The notes: generated from the letters alone by a model not told the origin. 44,500 nt of DNA from an uncultured bacterium (GCA_937906475.1 CALCZA010000201.1:1-44500), one strand, 5' to 3'; shown: positions 17,887 to 27,556, counted from the stretch's first letter. A program made the numbers and translations.

Positions 17887-20800
17887 ATGGCAACTGAATC
17901 CGCTAGATCGCGCATCGTCGTAGGTGCCCTGATTGTTAGCCTGATCGCCGTCATGCTCTCGTTGTGGTTGGTGAATTATGACCCAACGCCGCTCACGCCG
18001 GAAGACCGTGAGGAGCACCAGACTCGCGTCGATGACCGGCAAGCCGACCTCACGGCTGCGGCTGCCGAGGTGCTGGCGCAACGCGAAGAGGCGACTGGCA
18101 CAACCGCTGTCGATGACGAAGGCTCGGAGGTGCACCGGCGCGCGGCGAACACTCACTGTGTCGCCAACCTCGTCGACGGCGACTCCGGACTTGCGGTTGC
18201 CGATGCGCGCGTCGAGTTCTTCAAGTCGCATCTACTGAAGTCGGTGTGGCAACGCGAGACCCTGTTCGCTCGCGCACCGGTCGCCATCGCACTTTCCGAG
18301 TCCGACGGATCGGTTTGGCTACCGAAGACGCTGCGCGGCGTGCTCCACGTCGACGTCGCCGGGCCCACCTACCACTCGACCGGGTTTGTGCGCATCGAAC
18401 TGCCAGGTGGTGAAGTCACTCCCGCCGTTGTCGAAGCAGCACTCGGCGGCCAAATTCACGGCCGCGTCATGACGCGTTCGCTCGAACCTGTTGCACCTGC
18501 ACGCGTCATGGCGATGCCGACGGCAGCGGCGATGATAGACGTGATGCAAGGCGCGCACCTGACCTTGCGGACCGCGTCGGTAGCCGCCGACGGCAGTTAC
18601 GAATTGCACGGTGTGCCGGTGGGCACTGGCTGGCGAGTAGCCGCACTCGATGGCACGTTCTGGCCGAGCACCAGCGATGGCTTTGGCATTCTCGCCGGAG
18701 AAGATGTGGCCGTCGATGTCATGGTGATGGCAGCGCGAACCCTGTTTGGCCGCGTTCGCAATCGCTCCGGAAAACCAATCGCGGACGCAGTAGTCAGCTA
18801 CACGACCAAGGCGCCTCCAGGCCTCGATGGCTACGACCTAATGACGAGGTATGCCGCCTCGCGTCGCCAAACTTGGACCGATAGCGCTGGTCGCTTCGCA
18901 TTGCCGGGCGTGCCCGCCGCGATCGTAAAGATTTGGGCGGTACATGATCAGCACGGCGCCAGTGCCCGTCAGTCGGTAGACCTTCGCCCAGCCAGACTCC
19001 CCGACGTGCAACTCGTGCTCGATAGCGGTGCGTGCGTGCGCGGGCGCGTCGTCGATAACACCGGACGAGCGATCGCAGCGGCCGAGATCACCTGGCTCGG
19101 CAAACGCTCGAAGTTGCGACCACCAAGCAGAGAAGAGCAGACGACAACGACTTCACAGGCCGATGGCTCCTTCTTCCTGCCGTGCCCAACCGGCGACACC
19201 CCGACCGCTGGCAACATCCTGGTGCGCCACCGCGGCTTTGCTCGTGCGATCCAAGCAGTTGAGGTTCCGTCCTCGATCGACGTGGAAGTCGTGCTACTGG
19301 CAGGCCGCGCCATCAGCGGACTGGTCCAGGCCACAGCAACTGGCAAAGCAGTGACCGAGTTCACGCTGCTCATCGATGTGCCGAAGGCGGCACGTGGCCT
19401 AGGTCGCGTCGCTCGCGATCCCCGCGCGATGCGTTTCCGATCCAAATCGGGCCAATTCGTCACCGCGGCTGAGTTTGGCGGCACGCTGGAGTTGACCGTC
19501 GAAGCCCCCGGATTTGATTCGACGAAGATGACCGTCAACCTCGATGAGGGCACAGACGAACCGCTGTTGTTCGAACTTGCGCCGACACTGCTACTCGCCG
19601 GGCAAGTCGTCGACCAAAGCGGCAACGCGATCACCAACGCCACGGTCGAGGCCAGCGACTGGCAGATGGTCGGATTCTTCCAACTCAACGCGACGATGGA
19701 TGCGCAGCGCACGAAGACCGACGCCTCCGGCCAATTCGAATTACCCGACGTGCGACCGAGCAAGGATAAGTACCTGCACGTTGATCACGACGACTACCTA
19801 CCGCTGCACAACCAACGCGTGCGAGCGAACGATGGCGCTTTCCAAGAACAGCGCATCGTGCTGCGCAGCGGTGGCAGCATCGCCGGCATGGTGGCTACCA
19901 GTTCGGGCGTCACGTGTCGCGAGCACGAAGTCGTTTGCATCAGCACCACGAACATCAAGGGTTCGTTACATCGCACGACGACTGACGGTGCTGGCAACTA
20001 CCGCATCGAGCAACTCGACCCGAAGTTGTCCTACGACCTCGCGATCCTGCCGCCGGGCACGGCCTTCGACATACGGCAACTGTTTGCTTCGATCGTGCAG
20101 CGGAGTGTCGGCATCACCGCAGGCAAGACCACGCGCGTCGACCTGACGTTCGACGACAGCGGCAATAGCACGGTTCGCGGTAGCGTGACCTATCGCAGCG
20201 GCATCGCGGTCGCTGGCGCCACCGTAATGTTGCTCGACGACGGCGCGACGGACAACTTCGGATTGGCCGGGTCGCGGCGCGCCGAGACCAATCCGAATGG
20301 CCAATTCGAGATACACGGTGTCGCGGCCGGCAAATACGTCGTCACGTTTGGCGAACTGTCTGGACCGCGCAACAACAGCCGTTCGGGGCAGCAGTCGATC
20401 ACCGTCGTCGCGAACCAGGCTTCCGAATTAGATCTAATCATCGAGACAGGTGAGTTGCGCGGCATCGTCAAAGATGTGCAGACCGGACAACCAGTGAAGA
20501 AGGTGCGCGTATTCGTGCAAGCCGCAGACACACGCGGCAGCGCCCCACACAACAACATGTTGATGCGCTTACAGTCACGGCGCACTGATGTACGCGGCGA
20601 GTTCGCCTTCCGCTCGCTGCCGCCCGGCGCCTACCGCCTGCTGGCATTACCGCCGCAACAATCGCCGTATGCAGGGTCGACAAGCGGAGTGATCCACGTC
20701 GGACCCGACGGTTCGGTTGCCAACACGACGATCGAACTCTCGCGCGGCGTCTTGCTGCGATGCGGGGTGCACGATCGAGACGGTCCCGTTGCGGGTGCGA

Positions 20801-21000
20801 AGCTGATCCTGCGGTCGACGACCGGCCTCGTACCGAACACGGCGTCAGTAACTGCCAAGGACGGCACGTTGGAACTGCTTTCTATCCCGGCAGGTTCCTA
20901 TCAGGCGTTGGTGCAGCACAAGATGCGCAAGTCTTCGATGCAGGTCGTGCGGATTCCGGCGACGGGTACCGTGCAACTAGAGTTCGTGCTGCCACACTGA
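17887..21000 (+). CDS. Giant membrane-anchored carboxypeptidase-regulatory-like repeat protein
   Basis: This gene encodes 1037 residues. One N-terminal membrane segment (IVVGALIVSLIAVMLSLWLV) is followed by an acidic linker. A long run of Ig-like CarboxypepD_reg domains then repeats about every 90 residues, with recurring G-x-V-x-D-x-x-G-x-x-I-x-x-A and D-x-x-G-x-F motifs such as DASGQFELPDV, NPNGQFEIHGVAAG and DVRGEFAFRSLPPG. No enzymatic motif is visible. It starts 12 bp after the kinase stop, so it is probably cotranscribed with the sigma factor and kinase and may be an envelope or extracytoplasmic target or partner of that system. It resembles the protein at 2101-4815 in plan. Confidence 0.85.
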   Translation: MATESARSRIVVGALIVSLIAVMLSLWLVNYDPTPLTPEDREEHQTRVDDRQADLTAAAAEVLAQREEATGTTAVDDEGSEVHRRAANTHCVANLVDGDSGLAVADARVEFFKSHLLKSVWQRETLFARAPVAIALSESDGSVWLPKTLRGVLHVDVAGPTYHSTGFVRIELPGGEVTPAVVEAALGGQIHGRVMTRSLEPVAPARVMAMPTAAAMIDVMQGAHLTLRTASVAADGSYELHGVPVGTGWRVAALDGTFWPSTSDGFGILAGEDVAVDVMVMAARTLFGRVRNRSGKPIADAVVSYTTKAPPGLDGYDLMTRYAASRRQTWTDSAGRFALPGVPAAIVKIWAVHDQHGASARQSVDLRPARLPDVQLVLDSGACVRGRVVDNTGRAIAAAEITWLGKRSKLRPPSREEQTTTTSQADGSFFLPCPTGDTPTAGNILVRHRGFARAIQAVEVPSSIDVEVVLLAGRAISGLVQATATGKAVTEFTLLIDVPKAARGLGRVARDPRAMRFRSKSGQFVTAAEFGGTLELTVEAPGFDSTKMTVNLDEGTDEPLLFELAPTLLLAGQVVDQSGNAITNATVEASDWQMVGFFQLNATMDAQRTKTDASGQFELPDVRPSKDKYLHVDHDDYLPLHNQRVRANDGAFQEQRIVLRSGGSIAGMVATSSGVTCREHEVVCISTTNIKGSLHRTTTDGAGNYRIEQLDPKLSYDLAILPPGTAFDIRQLFASIVQRSVGITAGKTTRVDLTFDDSGNSTVRGSVTYRSGIAVAGATVMLLDDGATDNFGLAGSRRAETNPNGQFEIHGVAAGKYVVTFGELSGPRNNSRSGQQSITVVANQASELDLIIETGELRGIVKDVQTGQPVKKVRVFVQAADTRGSAPHNNMLMRLQSRRTDVRGEFAFRSLPPGAYRLLALPPQQSPYAGSTSGVIHVGPDGSVANTTIELSRGVLLRCGVHDRDGPVAGAKLILRSTTGLVPNTASVTAKDGTLELLSIPAGSYQALVQHKMRKSSMQVVRIPATGTVQLEFVLPH

Positions 21001-21014
21001 GGCCGCACGCAATC

Positions 21015-21914
21015 ATGAGAAGCTTCTTCTTCAAGAACCCAGACCCCAATCCAGCCAACACGGTGTTCTTGTGCGGTAGCGGCCGGTCGGGCACAACGTG
21101 GCTTGCCGACCTAATCAACAACGGCAACGACTTCCGCTACCTATTCGAACCGTTCTGGCACGCGAAGGTGCCGGCGTGCCGCGACTTCAACATTCGCCAG
21201 TATCTGCGGCCCGACAACGACGATGCGGCCTACTTGGAGCCAGCGACGGCGATCATCACTGGCCAGATTCGACGGCGGTGGATGGACAAATACAACCGTG
21301 CCTATCGCGGCTCGAAGCGGTTGATCAAGGACATCCGCGTCAACCTGTTCGCCGCGTGGCTACAAAACCACTTCCCGCAAACGAAGATTGTCTTCGTGAT
21401 GCGGCATCCGGCGGCAGTGACGTTGTCGCGCACGAAGCGCAAATGGCGCGCACGCACCGACGATGTGCTCAAGCAAACAGACCTCGTCAGCGACCATCTC
21501 GAAGCGCCGCTGGCGCGCGTTGGCGAACCAAGGGACCGCTTCGATCGCCATGTGTTCATGTGGTGCATCGAAAACCTGGTCCCGTTACGCCAACTCAAAT
21601 CGAAGCAAGTTCACGTGGTCTACTACGAACACATGTGCACCGCTCCCGAGCCGACCCTGCGTGCATTGGCAAACGCAATCGGCCACGAGTTTGATTCGTC
21701 GGTCCTGGCCCGCGTCAGCAAGCCGTCGCGCCAAGCGCTGCCAAACAGTGCCATCCGCAGCGGTGGCAACTTAATCGGCAAATGGCGGTCAGCGCTGTCG
21801 ACCGAGAAGATTGATCGCATCCTCGAGATCGTCGCCGGGTTTGGGCTCGACAAGGTCTACACCGACGACCTAATGCCGGTAGCCGAAGATCCGATAGCCC
21901 TGTTTGGCGACTAG
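21015..21914 (+). CDS. Sulfotransferase (P-loop, PAPS-dependent)
   Basis: This gene encodes 299 residues from ATG 21015; the frame is open further upstream but lies inside the preceding gene. The 5'-phosphosulfate loop is CGSGRSGTTWLADL (residues 20-33), and the 3'-phosphate motif is IVFVMRHPAAVTLSR. The family transfers sulfate from PAPS to hydroxyl or amino groups of glycans, lipids or proteins. No signal peptide is seen. It follows the giant repeat protein by 14 bp on the forward strand and converges on another sulfotransferase gene with only 14 bp between them, so sulfation is encoded from both sides of this junction. Confidence 0.9.
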   Translation: MRSFFFKNPDPNPANTVFLCGSGRSGTTWLADLINNGNDFRYLFEPFWHAKVPACRDFNIRQYLRPDNDDAAYLEPATAIITGQIRRRWMDKYNRAYRGSKRLIKDIRVNLFAAWLQNHFPQTKIVFVMRHPAAVTLSRTKRKWRARTDDVLKQTDLVSDHLEAPLARVGEPRDRFDRHVFMWCIENLVPLRQLKSKQVHVVYYEHMCTAPEPTLRALANAIGHEFDSSVLARVSKPSRQALPNSAIRSGGNLIGKWRSALSTEKIDRILEIVAGFGLDKVYTDDLMPVAEDPIALFGD

Positions 21915-21928
21915 GCCCTACCTGCTGG

Positions 21929-22471
21929 CTACGAGCCGTCCGGACGCTGGTTGGCATGCGGGAACGGGGTCTCCGGCACATCCTTGCCGACGAACGTGCA
22001 CAGTTCGTGCCAGCGACTCTCGGTCTCCCAGCAACTGACGAGCAGTTTCTCCGGACGATCCACGAAGTGCTCACGAACGGCGCGGCCGTGCGCTGCATAG
22101 AAGGCCATCAACTCGTCTTCGTGGCCGCGAGGCATCGGGTGGCCATAAGCGATCTCGCGAACACGCTCGGTGCCCGAACGTTCAGAGTGGTTCTTCAGGC
22201 TGTCGATCCACTTCTGTGGCGACGATCGCTCGGTCAGCACGAACTTCGCGTCCGGATAGCGCGCATCTAGTTGCTTAAACATCAACGGCCACGGCCAATC
22301 TTCGAACGTCTCGAACTTGTCGGCGACTGCGAACGCTGGCTCCGGATCGCCTTCGTGCAATCGGTAGAGCAGCGTGCGGTCATACGGCGCATGCCGACAA
22401 CCAAGAAGCTTGAAGCACTGGCCGAGCGTCGTCGTGCCAGTCTTGTTCAAGCCAACTCCAAACACCTTCAT
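21929..22471 (-). CDS. Small sulfotransferase-family protein
   Basis: This gene encodes 180 residues from ATG 22471, which has GGAG seven bases upstream. The P-loop GVGLNKTGTTTLGQCF begins at residue 5. KFVLTERSSPQKWIDSLKNH matches the second nucleotide-contact region of the Sulfotransfer_4-like group. It is shorter than the 21015 and 23277 enzymes, but the C terminus looks natural. ATG overlaps the stop of the preceding gene (ATGA, 22471-22468). It is the last gene of the glycan-decoration operon. Sulfate transfer is likely; the acceptor is unknown. Confidence 0.83.
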   Translation of the reverse strand: MKVFGVGLNKTGTTTLGQCFKLLGCRHAPYDRTLLYRLHEGDPEPAFAVADKFETFEDWPWPLMFKQLDARYPDAKFVLTERSSPQKWIDSLKNHSERSGTERVREIAYGHPMPRGHEDELMAFYAAHGRAVREHFVDRPEKLLVSCWETESRWHELCTFVGKDVPETPFPHANQRPDGS

Positions 22472-23277
22472 CGTTGTCTCCGATAGCAGGAGAACAGTTC
22501 GGGCAACGTGTCGATCTGTTGATCCATCCACAAAACGTCTTCGGCACTCATCTCCTCGGCGAAGCCACCCACGACTCCCTTGCGCACCTTGAACGAGTCC
22601 GGGTCATCAGGATCGGCCGGCTGCAGCGTCTTGCTGTCAAAGCCTCCGCGCGCCTCGCTCTTGCGCATGCTCTCGAAGCGGCAGTCTTCGACCGCGTCGC
22701 GAACGTGCTGCGCTTCGACCCCCACTTCCATGAACGTCAATAACCGCGCGAACTCGGACTCAGCGTTCTCATGCAGGTCTTCGTAACGCGACAGAGTGAA
22801 CGCACGCGCCACTCCCTGTTGGTCATCCCAGATCGACCAGTAAGCCAGTAGCGTTGCTAGCCGACCGACCGAACCGCGAATGAACTGCGACACGTTGTCC
22901 GAATCCTTCTTCACGCGCTCTGTATCAAAGCCCCAGTCCTCGTAGAACTTGGTGCGCTTCGTCATCTCATAAAACAGCGAAACCATCACGTCGCGCGGAT
23001 CGCGCACCAGGAACACGACGCGCTTCTTCTCAAAGCGCTGCCGCGAACGGTGCAGTTCGTCCGGTTTCTTGAAGTGCGGGTCGTCGTCGTGCTCGACGCT
23101 GAACCTCGGAATGCGCGCGTCTTGCTTGTGCCAGTTCTCGTGGCCGTCGAACGACAGGTCGGCAATGCCGAACGCGCGCTCGAAGTAAGCCTTCAACATC
23201 GCCTTCAACCAGGTCCTGCCACACTTTGGGAAGGACAACAACGCAACGGGCGCCGGAATCTTGTCGGATGCGGTCAT
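22468..23277 (-). CDS. Sulfotransferase domain protein
   Basis: This gene encodes 269 residues. The PAPS loop is SFPKCGRTWLKAMLKAYF near residue 15, the PKCGRTW variant common in bacterial enzymes. The 3'-phosphate region VVFLVRDPRDVMVSLFYEM is complete, with the expected Arg and Ser. Near the C terminus RKGVVGGFAEEMS matches the RKGxxGxW-type motif, though without the Trp. Both ends overlap neighbours by 4 nt (ATGA), so translation is likely coupled to the glycosyltransferase before it and the small sulfotransferase after it. The probable substrate is a polysaccharide made or modified by this operon. Confidence 0.92.
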   Translation of the reverse strand: MTASDKIPAPVALLSFPKCGRTWLKAMLKAYFERAFGIADLSFDGHENWHKQDARIPRFSVEHDDDPHFKKPDELHRSRQRFEKKRVVFLVRDPRDVMVSLFYEMTKRTKFYEDWGFDTERVKKDSDNVSQFIRGSVGRLATLLAYWSIWDDQQGVARAFTLSRYEDLHENAESEFARLLTFMEVGVEAQHVRDAVEDCRFESMRKSEARGGFDSKTLQPADPDDPDSFKVRKGVVGGFAEEMSAEDVLWMDQQIDTLPELFSCYRRQR

Positions 23278-24473
23278 GACGTTTGTGTTCCTGTGATGTC
23301 CGCCTGCATCGCGCGCAGGACGAGGTCGGCCAACACGCGCTTGGCGTCAAAATACTCTGCGGCAACTTGCCGAGCACTGTCGCCGTGGCGCTGCGGATCG
23401 CTCGCGACGGCTTCTAGTGCCGTGAGCGCGGAGTCGGGGTCGTCAAAGGCGAACAGGCCTTCGCCAGTCGGCAGCACCTTGGGGAAGCCAGTATCCTGCG
23501 TAATGACCGCACGGCCGCTGGCTAGGTAGTGCGCACTACGCTCACTGAACCAACCGCAGCGCGTCGCAACGTAGCCCTGTTTAGCGATCGTGAACTCACC
23601 AACGGACTGCTGCATGTAATTCTGGTAGGTCCACGGGTCTCGCGTTGGCTCAAGCGCATGAATCACCGACCAGCCATGTTCGCGCAGTCGATCGCGCGGC
23701 ACATTCGGCCCGCCAACGGCCAACTCTAGCGACGCGCTAGAACGCTTCGGCAATTCCCAGAACGGCTCGAACGAAGCAGACTTCATGCCGAGTTTCAGGT
23801 CACCGTATTGGCGGGTCTCATAGCTATCCCACAACATCACCGTCGTGAACTTGCCATCGCTAGGCACCGGCGTGACCGGCCAGCAATCCAGCACGACGGG
23901 TTGCCGCGTCGCCATCCACGGGATGCCCATGTCCGGCAGGCTGACGGCATCGCCAGTTGGGATGTTCTCACCAAGGGTGAAAAACACGTTGTGCGCGAGC
24001 GCCAACGCGCGGCGCGACGGCGAGTCCTGCTGGCGAATCTGTTCGAAGCCCGGATCGGTGTCGATGTAGACGCGTCGTGGAATCTGTTCGAGCCACGGCC
24101 GCATCGGGTTGATGCCCGACACGTTGATCACCAAGTCCGCATCCTTGCAAAGCGCCACCATGTCTGCGCCGCGCGGACCGTGCCACGTCTTGGTGTGCGC
24201 GTCGTGGTAGGCCCATCGCTCTGCAAGTTCAGTGCGCGAGAACACGCCGGCCGCGTATCGCAGTCCAAAGCTCGGATCGCAATCGGTAACGTGACGGCTT
24301 GGGTCGTAGCACGACTCATAGTCGTCACTGTCTTCGAGGAAGTATACGTCGTGGCCAAGCTGCAGCAGGCCGAGCGCATACTGCAACGTCGGCCATGTGC
24401 CGCCACCAAGCGGACGCCGCACGACATAGCCGAGCACAATGATGCGCAGCTTGGACTCACGCACCGTGCTCAC
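23274..24473 (-). CDS. GT-B-like glycosyltransferase, paralogue 1
   Basis: This gene encodes 399 residues from GTG 24473, which has AGGAGG four bases upstream and overlaps the preceding stop as GTGA. The N-terminal half starts LRIIVLGYVVRRPLGGGTW, a nucleotide-binding-fold opening, and includes LVINVSG and YIDTDPGF. The C-terminal half ends with a donor-site-like block: CGWFSERSAHYLASGRAVITQDTGF, then LPTGEGLFAF. It shares this plan with the genes at 24470-25642 and 26357-27556, so tandem duplication is likely. No signal peptide is visible. It probably adds a sugar to a surface glycan; donor and acceptor are unknown. Confidence 0.8.
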   Translation of the reverse strand: MSTVRESKLRIIVLGYVVRRPLGGGTWPTLQYALGLLQLGHDVYFLEDSDDYESCYDPSRHVTDCDPSFGLRYAAGVFSRTELAERWAYHDAHTKTWHGPRGADMVALCKDADLVINVSGINPMRPWLEQIPRRVYIDTDPGFEQIRQQDSPSRRALALAHNVFFTLGENIPTGDAVSLPDMGIPWMATRQPVVLDCWPVTPVPSDGKFTTVMLWDSYETRQYGDLKLGMKSASFEPFWELPKRSSASLELAVGGPNVPRDRLREHGWSVIHALEPTRDPWTYQNYMQQSVGEFTIAKQGYVATRCGWFSERSAHYLASGRAVITQDTGFPKVLPTGEGLFAFDDPDSALTALEAVASDPQRHGDSARQVAAEYFDAKRVLADLVLRAMQADITGTQTS

Positions 24474-25642
24474 ACGTCCTCCTGCATCGCATCGTTGACG
24501 AACTGTTCGAGCACGCGGTTCGCGTCGAACCATTCTTCGGCGATCTGACGAGCGGCGCGCGAGTGCCGGTCGTAATCCGACTCGATACTCTGGATGCCGG
24601 CAACCGCCTCTTCCATGTTGGTGAAGGCGACGATGCCCTCACCGGTCGGCAACACCTTGGAAAAGCCGGTGTCCTGCACGACCACCGGACGACCGGCAGC
24701 GAGGTAACAAGCCGAACGGCACGAGAACCATCCGGACTGGCCCTGCACGTAGCCACCCTTCGCGACACTCCACTCGGCTTTCGACGACTGCAGGTAATTA
24801 CGGTAGCTATCGAGGTCGGGGCAGACGATGTCAGGCTCTGCGAGAAGCCAACCGAGGTGCTTCAATTGGTCACGCGGCAGCTTGGTCTTGCGGCCCGACT
24901 TGGCAGCAAGTTCGAGTTTGGCCGGCGCGACTTGCTCAGGCAATTTGAAGAAGCGGCGAAACTCGACGTCCTTTTGGCCGTACTGCACGCCTTCGTGTTC
25001 GACCGGATTATACGACGACCAGTTCATCACGGTCGTGAACACATCGCGCGGCTTGGTGCCGACTTCCCATTCGGACAGAATCACCGGCTGACGCGTCGGG
25101 ATCCAACGATCGCCGGTGTCCGGCGTTTGTGACGACGGCAAGCCAAGCGCCTCACCAAACGTGAACAGCACGTCGTGCTGGTCAAGGATGTCGCGAAGGT
25201 ATTGCTGGCCACGCGCCAACTTGACCTGCGTGAACACCGGGTCTGAATCGATGTAGGCCATGCGGCGAACCGCGCGGTATTCGGCCGGCTTCTCGAGCGT
25301 GCCGGAAACGTTGATTAACAGGTCGGCCGAGTCGATCACTTCTTGACGGCGCGCATCGCTCATACCGAACCACTGCGACTGCCACGGGAATCGGTATGCC
25401 CAGCGATCCGCCAACTCGAAGCGCTCGAACAACTCGGTCAAATAGCGAACCGTGTAGTCACAGCCCTCACCAATACCATCCGTATCCGGCGTGTAAGGCC
25501 ACTGCCCGGTGTCTTCGAGGTAGAACACATCGTGTCCGAGGTCGCGCAGACCCAGCACGTATTGCAGGTAGTCCCACGTGACACCGCCGAGTGGATATTG
25601 CCCGATCAGCCCAGTGACGATGATGCGCAACTTGGAACTCAC
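24470..25642 (-). CDS. GT-B-like glycosyltransferase, paralogue 2
   Basis: This gene encodes 390 residues from GTG 25642, with AAGGAG five bases upstream and a GTGA overlap with the deacetylase stop. It begins LRIIVTGLIGQYPLGGVTW and carries LLINVSG and YIDSDPVF. The C-terminal motif SGWFSCRSACYLAAGRPVVVQDTGF is followed by LPTGEGIVAF. It is very close in plan to paralogue 1, including the position of every motif. The conserved QDTGFxKVLPTGEG block is probably part of the sugar-nucleotide site, as in other GT-B enzymes. Family membership is inferred from fold-like features, not from a known catalytic residue. Confidence 0.8.
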   Translation of the reverse strand: MSSKLRIIVTGLIGQYPLGGVTWDYLQYVLGLRDLGHDVFYLEDTGQWPYTPDTDGIGEGCDYTVRYLTELFERFELADRWAYRFPWQSQWFGMSDARRQEVIDSADLLINVSGTLEKPAEYRAVRRMAYIDSDPVFTQVKLARGQQYLRDILDQHDVLFTFGEALGLPSSQTPDTGDRWIPTRQPVILSEWEVGTKPRDVFTTVMNWSSYNPVEHEGVQYGQKDVEFRRFFKLPEQVAPAKLELAAKSGRKTKLPRDQLKHLGWLLAEPDIVCPDLDSYRNYLQSSKAEWSVAKGGYVQGQSGWFSCRSACYLAAGRPVVVQDTGFSKVLPTGEGIVAFTNMEEAVAGIQSIESDYDRHSRAARQIAEEWFDANRVLEQFVNDAMQEDV

Positions 25643-26367
25643 TTCGGCTCCTTGCCCAGTTGGCGACGCAGGTCGGTATCAGGCCCAACCGGCACGCGAC
25701 GCAACGAGAACGCATCAGCACCGGAGAACATTTGCACGCCACCATGGTAACGGAACGCCGCCTCGTAACCGGCTTCTTGCAGCGCCGTATCCAGTTTGTC
25801 GCCTTCGTTGCCACGCGCACCAAACGGGAATGAGAACGAGTGAATGCGGTGATCGAGGTGCTCCTCCATCACCTGCTTGGATCGTACGGCCTCATCGACC
25901 TGATCCTCAAGCGATAGGTCGTCGAACGATCGATGCCCCGCGCTGTGCGACTGCACCGCGCAACCGCGACGCTGCAACTCGCGCAGTTCATCCCACGTGC
26001 AGATTGGCTCTTCGGGTTCCGACCCAGTGTCAAAGCTGTTGACGCCACCGACATACTCCGTCGGCACGAACAGCACGGAAGGATGACCGAACTTCGCGAG
26101 CACCGGTTCGGCCACGGTCAGCATCGACTGGTAGCCGTCATCGAACGTCAGCACGGCACTGCGCTCCGGCAACGTCGCCTCACCGGCCATCGCCGCGACC
26201 AGCGTGTCGAGGCTGATGACCTGCCAACCATCTCCGGCCAGCAACTCAAGGTGCGCAATGAACGTATCGGTCGGCACGTAGTTCCACGTCTGCCAGGTGC
26301 CGTGCGGCGGCTCACCAATCTTGTGGTACGCCAGGATCGCGCAGCGGGTGTCGTCGCTAGTGGCCAT
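25639..26367 (-). CDS. Polysaccharide deacetylase (NodB/CE4 family)
   Basis: This gene encodes 242 residues from ATG 26367, preceded by AAGGAA five bases upstream. The open frame reaches 26469, but that part overlaps the preceding gene and lacks domain sequence. CE4 motif 1 is TFDDGYQSM (D76 base, D77 metal) and motif 2 is SHSAGHRSF (H141, H145). FSFPFGARG fits motif 3. The family removes N- or O-acetyl groups from sugars using a divalent metal. No signal peptide is visible, so it may act on cytoplasmic precursors. It overlaps paralogue 3 by 11 nt and paralogue 2 by 4 nt. Free amino groups it makes could be targets for the sulfotransferases downstream. Confidence 0.92.
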   Translation of the reverse strand: MATSDDTRCAILAYHKIGEPPHGTWQTWNYVPTDTFIAHLELLAGDGWQVISLDTLVAAMAGEATLPERSAVLTFDDGYQSMLTVAEPVLAKFGHPSVLFVPTEYVGGVNSFDTGSEPEEPICTWDELRELQRRGCAVQSHSAGHRSFDDLSLEDQVDEAVRSKQVMEEHLDHRIHSFSFPFGARGNEGDKLDTALQEAGYEAAFRYHGGVQMFSGADAFSLRRVPVGPDTDLRRQLGKEPK

Positions 26368-27556
26368 TTGAGTTCCTTGCCGGCAGCGCCATCGCGCGCT
26401 CCAACAGTTGTCGCAGCACCTTATCCGCTGCGAAGTGCTCTTCGGCAAGCGCCCGCGCGGCAGCAGCATGATGTTCGTAGTTTGACTCGACGGCCTTCAA
26501 GCAACGCTCAGCACCATCGACGTCGTGAAAGCGCAGAAGACCTTCCATCTCCGGAAGCATGCGGCTTGGGCCGGTGTGCTGCACAATCGCCGGGCGACCA
26601 CTAGCGAGGTAGCAGAGCGTGCGATCACTGATCCACGCGTTCTGCAACAGCATGCAAGATGGCTTGGCACAGCTAAACTCACCGCGCGAACTGCCGATGT
26701 AGTCGCGATACGCAAACGGCGTACGGCTCACTTCACTTGCGGCGCGCGCACCGAAGCCATGGCTGCGCAGCATGTCCATCTCCGATGGTTGCCCTTCCTC
26801 GTGATGCATCGCGAGTTCAATCCGCGCGTCGATGCGGCTGGGCAAATCGAGGCAGTCCATAAAGAACGTGCGCTTGTAGTTGCCGATCGTTTCGCCGTTG
26901 AGCACTTCATACTTACCCCACCAGTTGGTGACGGTCGTGTAGGGCGCGTCACTCGCTGGTGGCGCGAGCACCGGCCACGACTCAAGGTGCACGACGGCTG
27001 GCGAGAAATTCCACGTGATGCCGCAATCAGGAAACAGAGCGCCGGGCTGGCCAACCGTTTCGCCAATGGAGAAGTAGATATCGTGCGAGACCGGTGCAAG
27101 TTGGCCTTCGTGGATCCAACACTGCAGCAAGCCCGGATCGATATCGATCAACGCCGACCGCTGAAAGCTTCGCACGACATGTTCCGGCAGCAGGTAGCGA
27201 AAGTTCAGCAGCACGTCGACATCGGCCGCTGCTTCCTGCCATGGTCGCACAATGCCCGAGAGGCCGCGCTCGACGAGATCTACTTGGATCGCCGCGTAGC
27301 GTTCTTCGTGCTCGGGCCGCACCACGAACACCATCTCGACATCCAACCCCAGCGCCTGAAAGTCGACGTTTAAGCGCTGCAACTGTCCCGGCAGCGCTTC
27401 GAAGTCCGCGTTCTTGCCGAGTTGCTCCAACAGCACGAGTTTGCAGTCAAGTGCCCGCAGGCCGAGCGCCCAGTTCAAGAACACCCACGCATGCCCGCCC
27501 AACGATGTGTTGCGCAGCAGGTGGTTCGTCGCCATGCAAACCTTGAGGCTTACCAC
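26357..27556 (-). CDS. GT-B-like glycosyltransferase, paralogue 3 (diverged)
   Basis: This gene encodes 399 residues from GTG 27556, which overlaps the acetyltransferase stop by 7 nt; ATG 27535 is an alternative start. The plan matches paralogues 1 and 2: GGHAWVFLNWALGLRAL near the N terminus, then LIDIDPGL, and a C-terminal ISDRTLCYLASGRPAIVQHTG block. It has drifted at the motif that is LPTGEG in the others and reads LPEMEG here, and it lacks the WFSxRS form. It may use a different donor or acceptor. All three copies keep similar length, which argues against decay. Confidence 0.77.
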   Translation of the reverse strand: MVSLKVCMATNHLLRNTSLGGHAWVFLNWALGLRALDCKLVLLEQLGKNADFEALPGQLQRLNVDFQALGLDVEMVFVVRPEHEERYAAIQVDLVERGLSGIVRPWQEAAADVDVLLNFRYLLPEHVVRSFQRSALIDIDPGLLQCWIHEGQLAPVSHDIYFSIGETVGQPGALFPDCGITWNFSPAVVHLESWPVLAPPASDAPYTTVTNWWGKYEVLNGETIGNYKRTFFMDCLDLPSRIDARIELAMHHEEGQPSEMDMLRSHGFGARAASEVSRTPFAYRDYIGSSRGEFSCAKPSCMLLQNAWISDRTLCYLASGRPAIVQHTGPSRMLPEMEGLLRFHDVDGAERCLKAVESNYEHHAAAARALAEEHFAADKVLRQLLERAMALPARNSNGH

